Translations under genes and position numbers: made by a program
Part shown: positions 1-11,078 of the stretch, piece after piece
Position numbering within the stretch: the first letter of the stretch is position 1
Layout: the number at the start of each line of letters is the position of its first letter
Assembly: GCA_027600665.1 (NCBI GenBank)
Contig: JADGJL010000077.1
Span: 1 to 47,347 of the forward strand
Direction: 5' to 3'
Source: Irineochytrium annulatum
Taxonomy: Eukaryota; Chytridiomycota; Chytridiomycetes; Chytridiales; Chytridiaceae
DNA length: 47,347 nt
Notes under the pieces: generated by a model
The model's input: the letters and a program-made list of their open reading frames with translations, nothing else
Told to the model about the DNA's origin: nothing
Database searches by the model: none

Positions 1-38
1 ACCCCCGGGAAGGTGAAAAAAACAAGAAAGGGATTAAA

Positions 39-3000
39 TCAGAACTTGGGCCGACTGGTGTAATCGATGATAAAAACGACGGCTCTCGCGAAGGCCACCG
101 GGTCCATCAGATGATCCACAAACAAGTCCTTTGCTACCGCCGGATCGAGTCCCTTCACGATCGCAAAGTCCTCAAGTTGTTTGAAGCCCGACTTGTAAAA
201 CGAATAAACGAGCTTGTCCTTCTGTGTGTTGTACTTGGGCTGGAGAACCAAGATTAGCATCTGATCCGAAGTGGGAATATAAATCAATGTTGAGCTACCT
301 CATGATGCGACCAAAGATATAGCGGCCTTGGCACGGACATGCCGTCGACCATGGTCGCCCAGTACTGGATGTCCGCGTCACCGCGCTCCTGCAACGCCGC
401 AAACAGGCTCGGCAGGATGGAGTTCCCCGACATGCCCTGTTGGCCAAAGCTCCCAAGCTCCTGGAGCCAGACGTGCCGCTCCGTAACGTTCCACTCCATC
501 GCTGCGAACCCGGCCATCACATATCCGGCCATAGCACCGCCGCCAACGGCGCTCGCGCTCGCCAACGAACCGCCAGCCCCACTCTCCTCGGATCCATTCT
601 TCCTCCTCGGCGACCTCGGGTCCGGAATGAACGCGACAGCCAGGTTACGGAGGAACGCCCTCTCGTGACCCCACCCCCGCCTGCCCTCCCTAAATCCGCC
701 CGAGACGAACAAGTCAAGGCTCTCCATCTCCGTCGCCATATGGCTCTCCAGCCTCGCGAAGCTCCCATTCGCAATGCCGCCGCCGGCGGCCGTCATGATG
801 GAGGCCTCGGCGTAGGCCTGGAGGAAGCTGGACCGCCAGCAGTCGAGCACGTCACGCTTCAGCTCGCGGATACCCTCGGTCCAGTCCCGATGTTGGACGT
901 AGGGGATCGCGTCCGAGGCCAGGCCGGAGCGGCCTGAGACGTGAGGATCTAGCGGACAGTTCAGGGCGGAGGCGGGGGTCATGAGCGAAGACCCGGGCGT
1001 CTGGACGGGGCAGCGAAAGACGATGTAGCGGTGGGAGGCCGTTGCGCCGACCCGGATATGGTGGAGGGAACAATTCCTTCGATCCTTTTGAAACATCTAT
1101 TCGAACCCCGTTAGCCATCATCGCTGCGCACAGCAATCGAAGACAATCTTACCTCCTTCGGCCGCCACTTCCCCGATCGCCACTGGCCTCCACCCCCACA
1201 GTTCGTGCAGAACTCTGATACGAGAAAGGTCGGTCAACTTTGAGCCCGTGCTAAGCCTAACAAACAAGAACTCACTAAAGTCCGTCATGCACCGCTGGCA
1301 GAAAGGTTCAACGCCGAAGTCCGGGTCACCCCACACGCCAGCCGCTGCGTCATCGTCTCCAGGTCCCGCCTGCCCAGACACGAGAACCCTGACGCCCCCG
1401 ACTCCAATGACATTCGAGCAGATTGAACAGTCGAGCACCTGTGACGAGCTCTGATACCCCTTCCTCTTCCTCTTCTTCTTCTTGTCAGCAGCCAACATCG
1501 CCGCCGCGCTCAACCCTCCCACCGCGGCGCCACCACCGGCGGCCGCCGCGGTGGCGTCACTTACTTCCTCGCAGGACGCGCACCGCATTTGCACCGTGTA
1601 AGGCCGCCTCAGCATCTCGGCCTGACCGTGGAGGTACAGCGACCCCTTCTGCGTCCCGCACGCCGAGCACTGCGCCTCAACCTCGACCGACACGCGCTTT
1701 TGCTGCTGCGCCTGATGCTGGAGCTGCTGCGCCTGTTGCTGCTGCTGCTGCTGCTGCGGCGACGGGTACCTGTGCGCCGACGTCGCGGTCAGCAGCGGCG
1801 ACGCTCGTGACGAAGACGGCGGCGTCGGTGCCTGAGCGAGCGCCGCAGCCGCGGTTTGGCCCCGGTTCCGCTTTTCCTGCGCCTCGGGCTCCTCAACGCC
1901 ATCGTCATCGTCCTCGGCCTTGGCATACCATGCTGCCACGTCGGACGGAGTCGGGCCGACGTGGCCGTCGTCCAGCGACTTCGGGACCGCGACCACGTAA
2001 GGAGAGCTCTGCGCGCCACCGCCACCGACTTGCAGGGGCGCGTGCAAGGGCGGTGACGCGAGGGGCCTTGGGATGGGCGAGAGAAGATCGTCGCCCCTCG
2101 CGTCAAAGAGGCGTGAGAGCCGGTCCAAGTCCGCGGGGCTCGGCTGGCTGCCATGGTACGATTGGTGGGTGAGAACGCGCGGGGACGGTCCCGCGCCGAC
2201 GAGGCGGTTTGCGTGAGAGCTTTTGACGAAATCCGAACCGGCAGTTGTCGGCGGCGCGAGTGGGTGGCCCATAGGAGCCGGCTGGGGCTGAGAGACGGTC
2301 CGGCGGCGGGCCATGAGCTCTTGGAGGGAAGGGGGGTGATGGTGGATGGATTGTGGCAGGGAGGCGGTGCGCCGGCGAGCGGCCTCGGCAGTCATGTGGG
2401 GCGATGTGGGGAGCGGCGGGTGTGAGAGCTGGGGGTGTGGGCTCTGGTGCTGATGCTGGAGAGTTGCTGGTGAGTGCTTCCAAGGTTGATGGGTCAAGAG
2501 CGCCGGAGTGTGCGCGACGGAGGGGTTAAGGGTTGACGCGGTGGAGGAGAATGACACCATAGAAGAAAGGGAGGAGGAGAGGGAGCGGGCGATAGCGTTG
2601 GCGTCGTAAAAGTCCGACCCAGCGGCGGCGGTTCCTGGGATTGAAATCGGGTCGCTGTAGTAGTGCGGCGGTGAGGACACGGTTGAGGGCGGCGCCTGCA
2701 TGGAGGTAACGGACGAAGACATTGACGATGTCCTCGGTCTCGAAGCGTGCTCGCTCTTGAATTCGAACAGCTGAGCCGAGGTTGAGATCAGGGTCCCCGG
2801 TTTATAGAACGGTGCCTGGCTGACGGCCGGCATCAAACTATACCCCATAGACGACGATACCGTGGGATGCGTGAGGGCAGCGAAAGGCGTGCCGGCGCCA
2901 GTGTAAGGCGTGTTGTTCGACTGCATGTCCTGCATACCGGTAGCCCTCCGCGACCGGATCACCGAGCCATCGCTCCCTGACCCCATTAAGAGCGTGTCCA

Positions 3001-3475
3001 TTGCGACTCCGCCGTTTTGCGGCACGAGGCTCATGTAGCTGAACGGGAACACGGGCGACCCCGTCTGTGCCGCCGCATTTGAGCCACTACCAGTGAAACC
3101 GATGCCGATGTTCCCGGCCGACGGCAGGCCCGGCGGCGGCGATCCTGTGGCGTTAGAAGTGGGGCTCGAGACCGACGACGCCACGGATCCGTCGCCGGTC
3201 ATGCCGCCGCCGTAGCCATGGATGTTGAGGTGAGACTGCACGCCGTTCCTGAGCAGCTCATCCACCAGCTGGTCAGTCGCCTGGTGCGCGTCGGTGTAGA
3301 GCATGCCTTCCAGGTGGTTTGGCGGCATGGAGGTTGAGGACGAAGCGGATGTTGGAGTTGGCACTTGTGCCATGGCCAGCGTCGTCGCCAGCTGGCTAGC
3401 GAACGTCGCCGGGTGCTGCAGCTGCTGGAGGTGTTGATGGGCACGGCGCTGGTTGACGTGCTGCGGGGTGCTCAT
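39..3475 (-). CDS. Cys-rich fungal protein of unknown function, disordered Ser/Gln-rich N-terminus
   Basis: Four exons fit by reading phase: 3475-1276, 1214-1153, 1096-299 and 260-39, giving 1093 aa. Introns are 1215-1275, 1097-1152 and 261-298. The ATG at 3475 is the first Met of the open frame (the frame opens further upstream without an ATG). Roughly residues 1-600 are low-complexity Ser/Pro/Gly/Gln/His, with a polyQ run. The C-terminal third carries CxxC pairs: CSAC, CASC, CSIC, CQRC, then FCTNCGGGG on a 62-nt microexon, followed by the NCSLHHIRVG block. From memory this Cys-block order is shared by uncharacterised fungal proteins, some of which end in a region resembling an acetyltransferase fold; I cannot confirm that here. 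A zinc-binding role is inferred from the CxxC spacing. The gene is divergent from the next gene across about 720 bp. No function is assigned. Confidence 0.7.
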
Positions 3476-4194
3476 CGTTGCGTCCTCGTTGTCGGCGTCC
3501 CAGATGTGGGCGTGGCAACCGAACCGGCAATGCTTGAAAGGCTCAGAACCACGTTGTTTTCGGGCGGTCGTGGCGTACGGAGCGGCGATGACGCTCTCTA
3601 GTTCGGGAGAGCCGGGGTGGTTGTCGGAGAACCCCAACCCGCTATGAAACCGCGTCTTGGTTTAGGAGTCAGGTCCGAGGTTAGCCCTGAGTTTGAAGGG
3701 GCCGGCTGTCACCAGTTACCACGATTTGGTGCAGTTGGGCACCACAACCTGATCGTGGAAGGAGGCCCTTGATTATCTGCCGGTGGACACCATGCTTCCA
3801 TCTCCCATCGACGATTCCCACACGAACGCTACCATGTCTCGCTCGGTCGGAAGATGGTTGAGAGGTTGATCTGCAGGAATTGGTGTTGATGCTATTGTTG
3901 CTGCTGCTGTGGTGGGACAAGAGGACAGCTCGAGAGCAGCAGCTGGTGGCCGCGGCCCTGACTTCGAGTCCTCTTTCAAGAGCGAGCTGACTCTGAAAGG
4001 GTCTTTGCAATGAAAACAAATAAACGGAAATCGGGACGGCAGAACAGTTCGAAGGACAACATCCAACAGCATGTCAAAAGGGCTGGGCTGGACGTCGTTG
4101 TGAAACACAAGCCTCTCTGGTGCTCAAACGCACCAACGACCGAACGCCGTCATCTCGGCAGCCTCATCCTGGCTCTCTGCTCTACACTGGAGAG
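3476..4194. other. divergent intergenic region
   Basis: About 720 bp between two divergent start codons. Open frames here are short, lack homology that I recognise and overlap one another on both strands, so I read it as promoters and 5' leaders. No clear TATA box or operator stands out. Confidence 0.5.
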
Positions 4195-7100
4195 ATGAGC
4201 AAGTCGCAAGCCAGGCGCTCGCTCCTCCCATCCTCGAAGCCGTTGTCGCCGATATCGCCCAGCAAAGACCTCAATGACAACGAGATCTTCTTGCCGCCGA
4301 CAGCATCGCTGCACTACCTTCAGCAGCAACCGTCAACGCCCATAAAGAAACCAAAGATGAACTGGTTCGGCGGCGGCTCGAGTGGCGGCGGTGGCTCGGC
4401 CGGGTCGATCTTTGCCTCCCCGCCGCCCTCCGCCGGTGGATCGTCCTCGGCTAGGAACAGCAGGATTTCGAGCGACGGCATGCCAGATCTGGATTACGGG
4501 AGGATGAGGAACAGCTTGCTCGGGAGCGGGGGCACGTTGAGCGCCGGCTCACGGGCCTCTGGCGGGTCAGAAGCAGCGGCGGATGCGGAATGGCTGACGA
4601 TCCAGAGGGTCAGATCCAGCGGCAGTGGGAGTGGCGTGTTGGACGGCAACGTCGGGGTCAACGGAGGAGCATCCGCACCTGTTGGGTGGACTCGCGCGGC
4701 GGAGGATGAGATGCCTGCGCTCAAGGCCGGACCCGGGTCGCCGACTGCGCGGCTCAGTAAAACTGGGCAGGACCTAACGATGATGGCGCCCAAGCGGATC
4801 AATACAGGTATTTGATGACAGACAAAAAGTCCCTGCCTTAATGGAGTTTGCTGACCAGTATCGTCCGATTAGGTCCGTTGCCAGCCGCCAGATCGTACCA
4901 GCCAAGGCCTCCTCAGTCACTCCCGATCCAACCGGCTCTGCCTGTCAACAGCCGGCCCAAGCCGACCACTCAGTCCCGAGCGGAAGTTGCTAATAGCCCC
5001 GGTCCCCAGCGCCGTTCGCCGTCCCCGCCGCTCCCGATGCACTCACATCACAATCACCAGCAGTCGCTTGCAACGGGTGGTAAGTGGTCACTAAGGCCGG
5101 CGGTGGACGTGGCGCAAGTGGACGGCACAATTGTTATACAAATGCCGCCCCGAAAACAGGTGAGCCCGACGCCCTCGGCGAGGAGGGCGGGCGGCTCACC
5201 AGCGGCGGCTCCGGGGGTTGTTTCAGGCCCTAAACTGCGCCGGAGGTTGACGAACTCTAGCCTGTCGTCATCGGTTCGGGATAACTACCCACCGGCTCAA
5301 CAATCGGTCTCGAGCCGTTGGCGGAGCAACCACGCTTCAATTTACAGCGTCATGCCTGAAAATGAGGACTGGGAGGACACCGATGACGAGGAGGAACATC
5401 ACGGGGATGCCAACGACAGTAGCGCGGACACCGAGTTGGAGCCTAGGTTGTCGAGATCACCAGGGGTGGACACCTTGGATGACACCGAACTGGCAACAAA
5501 CGATGCGGCCCACTGGCGGGACACCAACATTGGCACGCCGTCCTCGGTGGCTTCCACGGTCGAGGACACGCCACCAACCGTCCTGACTGGCTTGGCCGCC
5601 GCCGCCTCACTCCGACTTCGCACGCCATCACCCACGCCGCCACCGCCTACGACCTTTCACACGCCGTCTCCTACACCGCCGACGCGCGTAGGCGTCCTCA
5701 AGAGCTCTTCGCCAGCTCTATCTCCGTCCTCGCCCCCATCCGCCGCCTATCAGCCGAGCCTCAGCCAAGTCATCCCCGCCGAAGTATCGCCGGCCCCGAC
5801 GCCGCCGTCGGGTCGGCTACCCGGCAGGAGACCGACGATGACGAAGGGCAGGCGGAGGCGGTCGGCTGCCCGTGCCCAGTCGGACGACTACGTCGCGTCG
5901 CTATTGGGACAACTGGACGAAGCTCTCACTGTCGCCATGAGCGCCGTGGCGGAAAGCTCCGGCGCTGTGGCGTCGGCGGCTGAGCCCGCGGCGAATTTGA
6001 AGAGATCAGGATCAGACTCATCCAGCGGTTCTTCGGCGCCGCCTATACTCCGCATCAGAGCGCCGCGGCCGCTCCCGACGCCGCCGATGAACCACGGCTC
6101 GACTGTTGTCAGGAGAACGTCGACACGCCCTCGGCAGCAGCACGCCCGTCCTGCCGGCCCAGAGCCAAAGCTCTCACCTTCCAACACTGCCACTCCTACT
6201 GAATCCGACTCCTCAGCCAGCCCCGCCTCGGTCGAGCCCTCGGTTGCGGAGGAAGGCATCTCCGCCGCGCAGCAGCGCCCCTCCGCACGCCGGATCCTAT
6301 CCGTTCGGCGGCCAGGCACCCCGCATAGGAAGGTTTCGCTCTCCAAGCCCACCAACCCGTTCCGGATGAACTCGACGTCGAAGCCAGGCCGCGGCCCGAA
6401 GGGCCCTGCGGGGCTCGGCGCGGGGTCAGTCAGGGAGACGAGGACGGCAGGCTCGCCGTCTTCCCCATCGTCGTCGCTCCGGTCGCCGACGCCGCCTCCA
6501 GTTGTCGTTCCAGAGGCGGTGACTGACGTGGCCTCGCGCGCGCCTCCTCTTGCCGGCGGGAGGCTCGGCGTGACAGTGTTGGAAGGGTTCGAGAACGCGC
6601 GGCTCTCGTTCGACCCGGCCGCGCTTGAGGCGTTCGTGAGGGGCGAGCGGATGCCGTCGCTCGACGATGACGGCGAGGATGACGAGGAAGCGGGCTTCGC
6701 GGTGGGAGATTTGGCGAATGGTACGCAGGAGGAGCCGACGGCGGCGCCAATGGCGGCGTTGCAGCCGGCTCGTTTAGACCCGACTGGAACCGAGCCGGAC
6801 GGCAGGGGAGTGCGCGGCAGCGTGGTGAGAAGGCTGGACGGGGTTCTGAGGGAGGCCATGATGGGACTAGAGTTCTTCGAGGAGGAGGAAGAGGAGGAAG
6901 GTGGGGGTAGGAACGGTATACCTTCGTACTACGGGATGCTAATGGACGGAGATTTTGCGGACGAGGATGTGGAGGAGGACGTGGCCGAGGGACAGGCAGA
7001 TGAGCGGCAGGAAGCGGACGGGGAGATGGCACCGTTGCAAGCCCTTCCTAGAGACCGGTGGACGATAGTGGCGAACCAGTACATCGACGAAGAAGATGAG

Positions 7101-8048
7101 AATGAGTGGGAGGACGAGCGGGAACACGGTGCCGCTTCGCCCTGTCAGGAGTCGTTCGCCCCGCCGCCCCGGCGGGCGGACCCGTTTGGTGTCATGGGGA
7201 CGGACGCCACGCTGACTCGGGGCCCGGCGGACGGCGTGCTCGACAGCTACGTGCTGGAGTGGTCCCCATCCCTGGCCCGTGGTGGTGCCACGTCGGAGCC
7301 CGCGACGAGGGGAGCGCAGCGGCGCGAGTCCGTCAGGCTCTCAATCGTCCTTGTTCGAAACGAAGATGAGCTAGCCGGATTGGACGCCGGCAGGTTCTCG
7401 ATCGATGAGAGCGACGACGACGACGGGCTTGATGACGACTTCTACGACCGGGCGGACGAAATCCAGTTCGGGCTTGACGGCGGGCGCATGTCAGAAACTT
7501 TCCGCCAGCCGGACCGGAGGCCGTCCGTCCAGCGAAAGGAGCACCAACAACAGCAGCCGACAGCTGGCACCGCCGCGTTCTCAAGCATTGGCGCTGTGTT
7601 AGCCGGCAGGTCCGATACCGTGACGTCCGGGACGTCGTCCACAGGCTCTTACGTGTTCGGGGGCATGGTAGGCGAAGTCTCGAGCCCGACATCGCCGTTC
7701 GCCACGTCACCGCGTTCGCCGACGATGCCGTCGATAGATCGCGGAGCGGGCTCAAGGAGCGTGTCGCTGTCCCCCGTGCAGGGTGGGAAGGGGCTCACTT
7801 CGCGGGGCAATTCATCCAAGCGGCCGCTGCTTTCCTTCTTTAAGCGGAGTGTGAAGAAGGCTATGGGCGGGACCGGTGGTGTGGACGCAAGGTCAGGACC
7901 GGCGTCCCCTGTGCATGTTGAGAGCGAGCATATTGGCGAGCCAGCCGAGAGTGCGTGGACGTCACCGATAGGGCTCGGGGAAGGCGCGTTGTCGCCGAGA
8001 ACGGAGGCAAATGGAGGGAATCCCGATTTCGAATGGGCGGGGACGTGA
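4195..8048 (+). CDS. large intrinsically disordered Ser/Pro-rich protein, unknown function
   Basis: Two exons, 4195-4807 and 4873-8048, with a 65-nt intron whose acceptor at 4872 is the one that keeps phase (a CTGAC branch-like site lies near 4851). The product is 1262 aa. The ATG at 4195 starts MSKSQARRS; an in-frame upstream ATG at 4120 is possible but sits in leader-like sequence. The protein is Ser/Pro/Ala/Gly-rich with many SP and TP sites, acidic runs of Asp/Glu (about residues 370-400 and 880-960) and basic patches. The only ordered-looking piece is a Lys/Arg-rich stretch near the C-terminus (KRPLLSFFKRSVKKAMG). That looks like an amphipathic basic segment that could bind membrane or act in nuclear import; this is inference. 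No recognised domain. A large minus-strand frame over 5888-6859 is a GC-driven shadow. Confidence 0.65.
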
Positions 8049-8421
8049 CTAAGGCAGATTGATGGTCTCTTTTTATCTTAATTTTATTTTATTGTTTGTG
8101 GTTTACACATCCTTCATCTTATTCCATTTGTGAATAAAGTAATCCTTGTCCCATTGAAATTTCGCGGCCTGTAACAGTGTTTCAGTGCGGGACTGCTTGT
8201 CCCACACACGCGGCAAAGGGCCTAAACAGCAGGCTGACATTGACTCGTCGCGCATTCCACACTCGGCCCTGATCGCTTGCCTCGGTAGTCGGACGCTCGA
8301 GTTCTCATTCCTCGCTCGATCATCGCTCGCCGGTGTCTCCGTCACCCGCCTATCGTCTCCAGATCTCGACTTCGGTCCCCTGCGCTGCCCTGCCCCCGTC
8401 TCCTCCCACCTCTACACCATT
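8049..8421. other. intergenic region between tandem plus-strand genes
   Basis: About 370 bp holding the 3' end of the disordered-protein gene (T-rich just after the stop) and the promoter and leader of the Arf gene, which is C/T-rich immediately before its ATG. No further gene is seen. Confidence 0.5.
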
Positions 8422-9173
8422 ATGGGTGGCCTGCTGTCTGCGCTCAAGCCGAAGCGGTTTGGCAACCGGCAAGTGAGGATCCTCTTGCTTGGCCTGAATG
8501 GGGCCGGGAAGACATCCATTGTAAGGAACTATGCGCCCATGAGAGCTTCGGCCTGCATTCCCAACGACGTTAACACTCTTCCCGCCACAGCTTTACCAAA
8601 TCAAGCTGCACGATGTCGTGGACACAATTCCCACGATCGGGTTTAACAGCGAAACCGTGAGGTACAAGAATTTGACTCTGCAGATGTACGACTGTGGAGG
8701 CCAAGACTCTATCCGGCCGTTGTGGGTTAGTAGGGAATAGCCTTTGTGTGCAACTTGGATTCTGATTCGTTTTTTTTCTTTTTTGGCAGAGGCATTATTT
8801 TGCTGGATGTAATGGGCTAGTCTTTGTGGTGGACTCAAAGGATGCCCAGCGCTTCGATGAGGCCAGAACGGAGTTGCACAAGGTCTTGGAAACGCCAGAC
8901 ATGGCTGGTGTGCCGGTGGTCATTATCGCGAACAAACAGGATTTGCCTGGCGCGCACCCGCCGGATGATTTGATCAGGAGCCTTAGGTAATGCTTTCAAA
9001 CTGATTCTGTTGGCAACATAGTTTTTGACCTGCTTAACTCGCTTAGGTTAAACTCGCTAAACACAAAGAAATGGAAAGTTATTCCGGGTTGCGCGAAAAC
9101 CGGTGATGGGCTGCAGAACGCTCTGCAATGGCTCTCGGAGAACATGGAAGTACCGGAGCCTGAACGGAAGTAA
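8422..9173 (+). CDS. Arf-family small GTPase (divergent Arf1-like)
   Basis: Four exons, 8422-8520, 8591-8725, 8790-8986 and 9047-9173; introns of 70, 64 and 60 nt; product 185 aa, the usual Arf length. MGG at the start gives a myristoylatable Gly2. Nucleotide-binding motifs are all present: GLNGAGKTS (P-loop), PTIGF (switch I), DCGGQ (switch II with the catalytic Gln), NKQD and the CAKTGDG base-binding loop. IRPLWRHYF after switch II is typical of Arf/Arl. Arf proteins recruit coats and lipid enzymes to Golgi membranes when GTP-bound. Departures from canonical Arf1 are YDCGGQ in place of WDVGGQ, LNGAGKT in place of LDAAGKT and a charged tail ending PEPERK, so this may be a secondary paralog or an Arl rather than the main Arf1. 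It converges on DNAAF11. Confidence 0.9.
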
Positions 9174-9352
9174 ACTGTTCGCATTTTGTAGGACCACATT
9201 TGCTTTGCTGTCTTGTATATGCAGTTTCATTTCTTTTACTTTCCATCAGCTTTCCATATTGCGTCCTTTTTCGTGCCTATTTAAAACCTAGATCGTTTGT
9301 CTTCTTTGATCCCTCTCTCGATGCACTGCCAGTTACTCGAATAAATCGATAT

Positions 9353-10776
9353 TCAACATAATGGCGGAACGTCTGGATCATCGTAAAAACCGTCGTCCGG
9401 TTTAATATCCGCCGCGGACACTTTCACTTCCGTGATGGTCCTCTTGCCGTCGCCTTCTTCCACCGTTAACCCCAGTCTCTTTGCTCTCTTATTCCCGGCC
9501 TGAACGGTTACAGCTCCGACAACATTTTTCGGTGCCGCATTTCGCCGCTTCACGTCAATGACGTAGTCGGTGACCGATGTTGTGATGTCATGATCCTTCC
9601 CCCGCCGCTCCTTCATCATCGTGATGACGAGGTGTCCCGTGAGCCTACTCCTTTCACACAACACCTCGTCCTCGAAAATCCTCTCCTCAAGCGCAAGCTG
9701 CAGAAGCTTCTTCTTTATCTTTACCCGCAGGTACGTCGGGCGGATCTCGACGTCGATAAGGCTGGAGTCTAAAAACTTGGAAACCTCCAGGTCAAGCCGG
9801 ATTGCAGGCCCCGTGTCCACTATGACGTAGTCCCACCTCCCCTGGTTGCATTGGAGCACACGGCCGTCCGGACCGAAAAGGGGATGCTCCTTCGGCTCCT
9901 CAACCACGGGCTCTTTCTTCCCGTTTGACTTCATCCGCTCGACGTCCTTGGCCGCTTGCAGTCTCGTCTCGGGGGTATGGGGCACCACCTTTGTTTTGAA
10001 CTCTTCTTGAAGCTCCTCCATGCTGCGACAACTTAAGAGGAATCAAAGCGTGCATCGGATTACCTAACATCCGTCGCCATGACGGCAGGCTTCCTATCTT
10101 CTTTCTTAAGAATCGTCAGCTGCTCTTCAAGCTTAAAGCGCTCGTGAATTTCCGCATAACATTCCTTTGCTTGCAGTCTTTCTGATTTTTCAACTTCCTT
10201 TCCATCAAGTGTCTTCGCGGTGTCACGAGAGCTGCAACCCAATGGACGCACCTTTAGTTGAGGCAACGTGATGATTGCATGCTCGCGATATCCATTTGTT
10301 TTTGTGATGGGGTTCCCAACTAGAAAGCTGGTAAGTGCGGTTAGAAAGCTTACCACTAAAAGCAAGGTGCCTACAGCTCTTCCAAAAAAATGTTGCTCTT
10401 TAACGACTCCAGGTCCAGTGGATTCCATATGAAGTTCACGGTGAGGTCCAGTTTCGAAAGTGACTCGCACCCCTCAAGGTTCTCCAAGACGGTAATGTTG
10501 TTCAGAGCCAAATTCAAATACTTCAGTCTCTTCAGCTTGCTCAGGTTTTCTTGAAAGACACATATTAACCACAAGTCAACTATTTTTGGGGGAGAAACCT
10601 ATTTTCGAGATGAGATTGTTCTGCAGGAAGAGAATCTCAAGGTTTCTGCAGTAAATGTCCAGGTTCTCGATCCTCTCAATGTCAAATTGATGAAGTGTAA
10701 TCTCTCTGAGGGAGCTGATTTCTCCATCATTGTGCTCAGATCGTCGTCGGATGAGCTTCTCGTCGATGACCGCCAT
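9353..10776 (-). CDS. DNAAF11: dynein axonemal assembly factor 11 (LRRC6/TILB/seahorse)
   Basis: Five exons, 10776-10599, 10549-10375, 10327-10252, 10212-10064 and 10022-9353; introns of 49, 47, 39 and 41 nt; 415 aa (human about 466). The start [16 protein letters not shown] parallels the animal N-terminus. Leucine-rich repeats follow at about residues 20-130 ([19 protein letters not shown], then KLDLTVNFI and FLVGNP), then an LRR cap with [12 protein letters not shown] and a charged helical linker. A CS/p23-like domain at about residues 248-345 is marked by [20 protein letters not shown] and LTGHLVI. The family works with chaperones in the cytoplasm to preassemble outer and inner axonemal dynein arms. 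Its presence implies a motile flagellum. The 39-nt intron (10213-10251) is in frame and stop-free; removing it restores the conserved LPQLK-LDGKE junction. Confidence 0.92.
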
Positions 10777-11078
10777 AGACTCTCCAGCAAGGAGGGAGGA
10801 ACCTTGTAGTAAAACTCCGCCAGAGTACAAGCCGTTTACAAGGGGCTTTTTCACAATTAAAATAAACAACAGAGTTGGTCGAAGCAGATGACGCGACAAC
10901 AAATTAAGCTTAGGGTTAACAGCACAGAATAAAGTACACATGCTCTTATATTTATCTACAATAAAGTTGCACAACATAAATAAGAGGGTTTACGATAAGT
11001 CCTAATCACAACATGCATTATTGATAGATAATTGGCCGTTGAATCAGCAAAATATGGTTCCAGCAATGAGGTACGTAA
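10777..11078. other. intergenic region between two minus-strand genes
   Basis: About 300 bp, A/T-richer than its surroundings. It holds the presumed DNAAF11 promoter and the 3' end of the cortical-anchor gene. No further gene is recognised. Confidence 0.4.

Noticed and set aside
1738..1760. CTG/CAG run as a microsatellite of note
   Set aside because: It encodes the polyQ run of the Cys-rich protein and is short; ordinary for a disordered fungal protein.
5888..6859. 323-aa minus-strand ORF
   Set aside because: Shadow of the GC-rich disordered-protein gene on the plus strand; low complexity and no domain.
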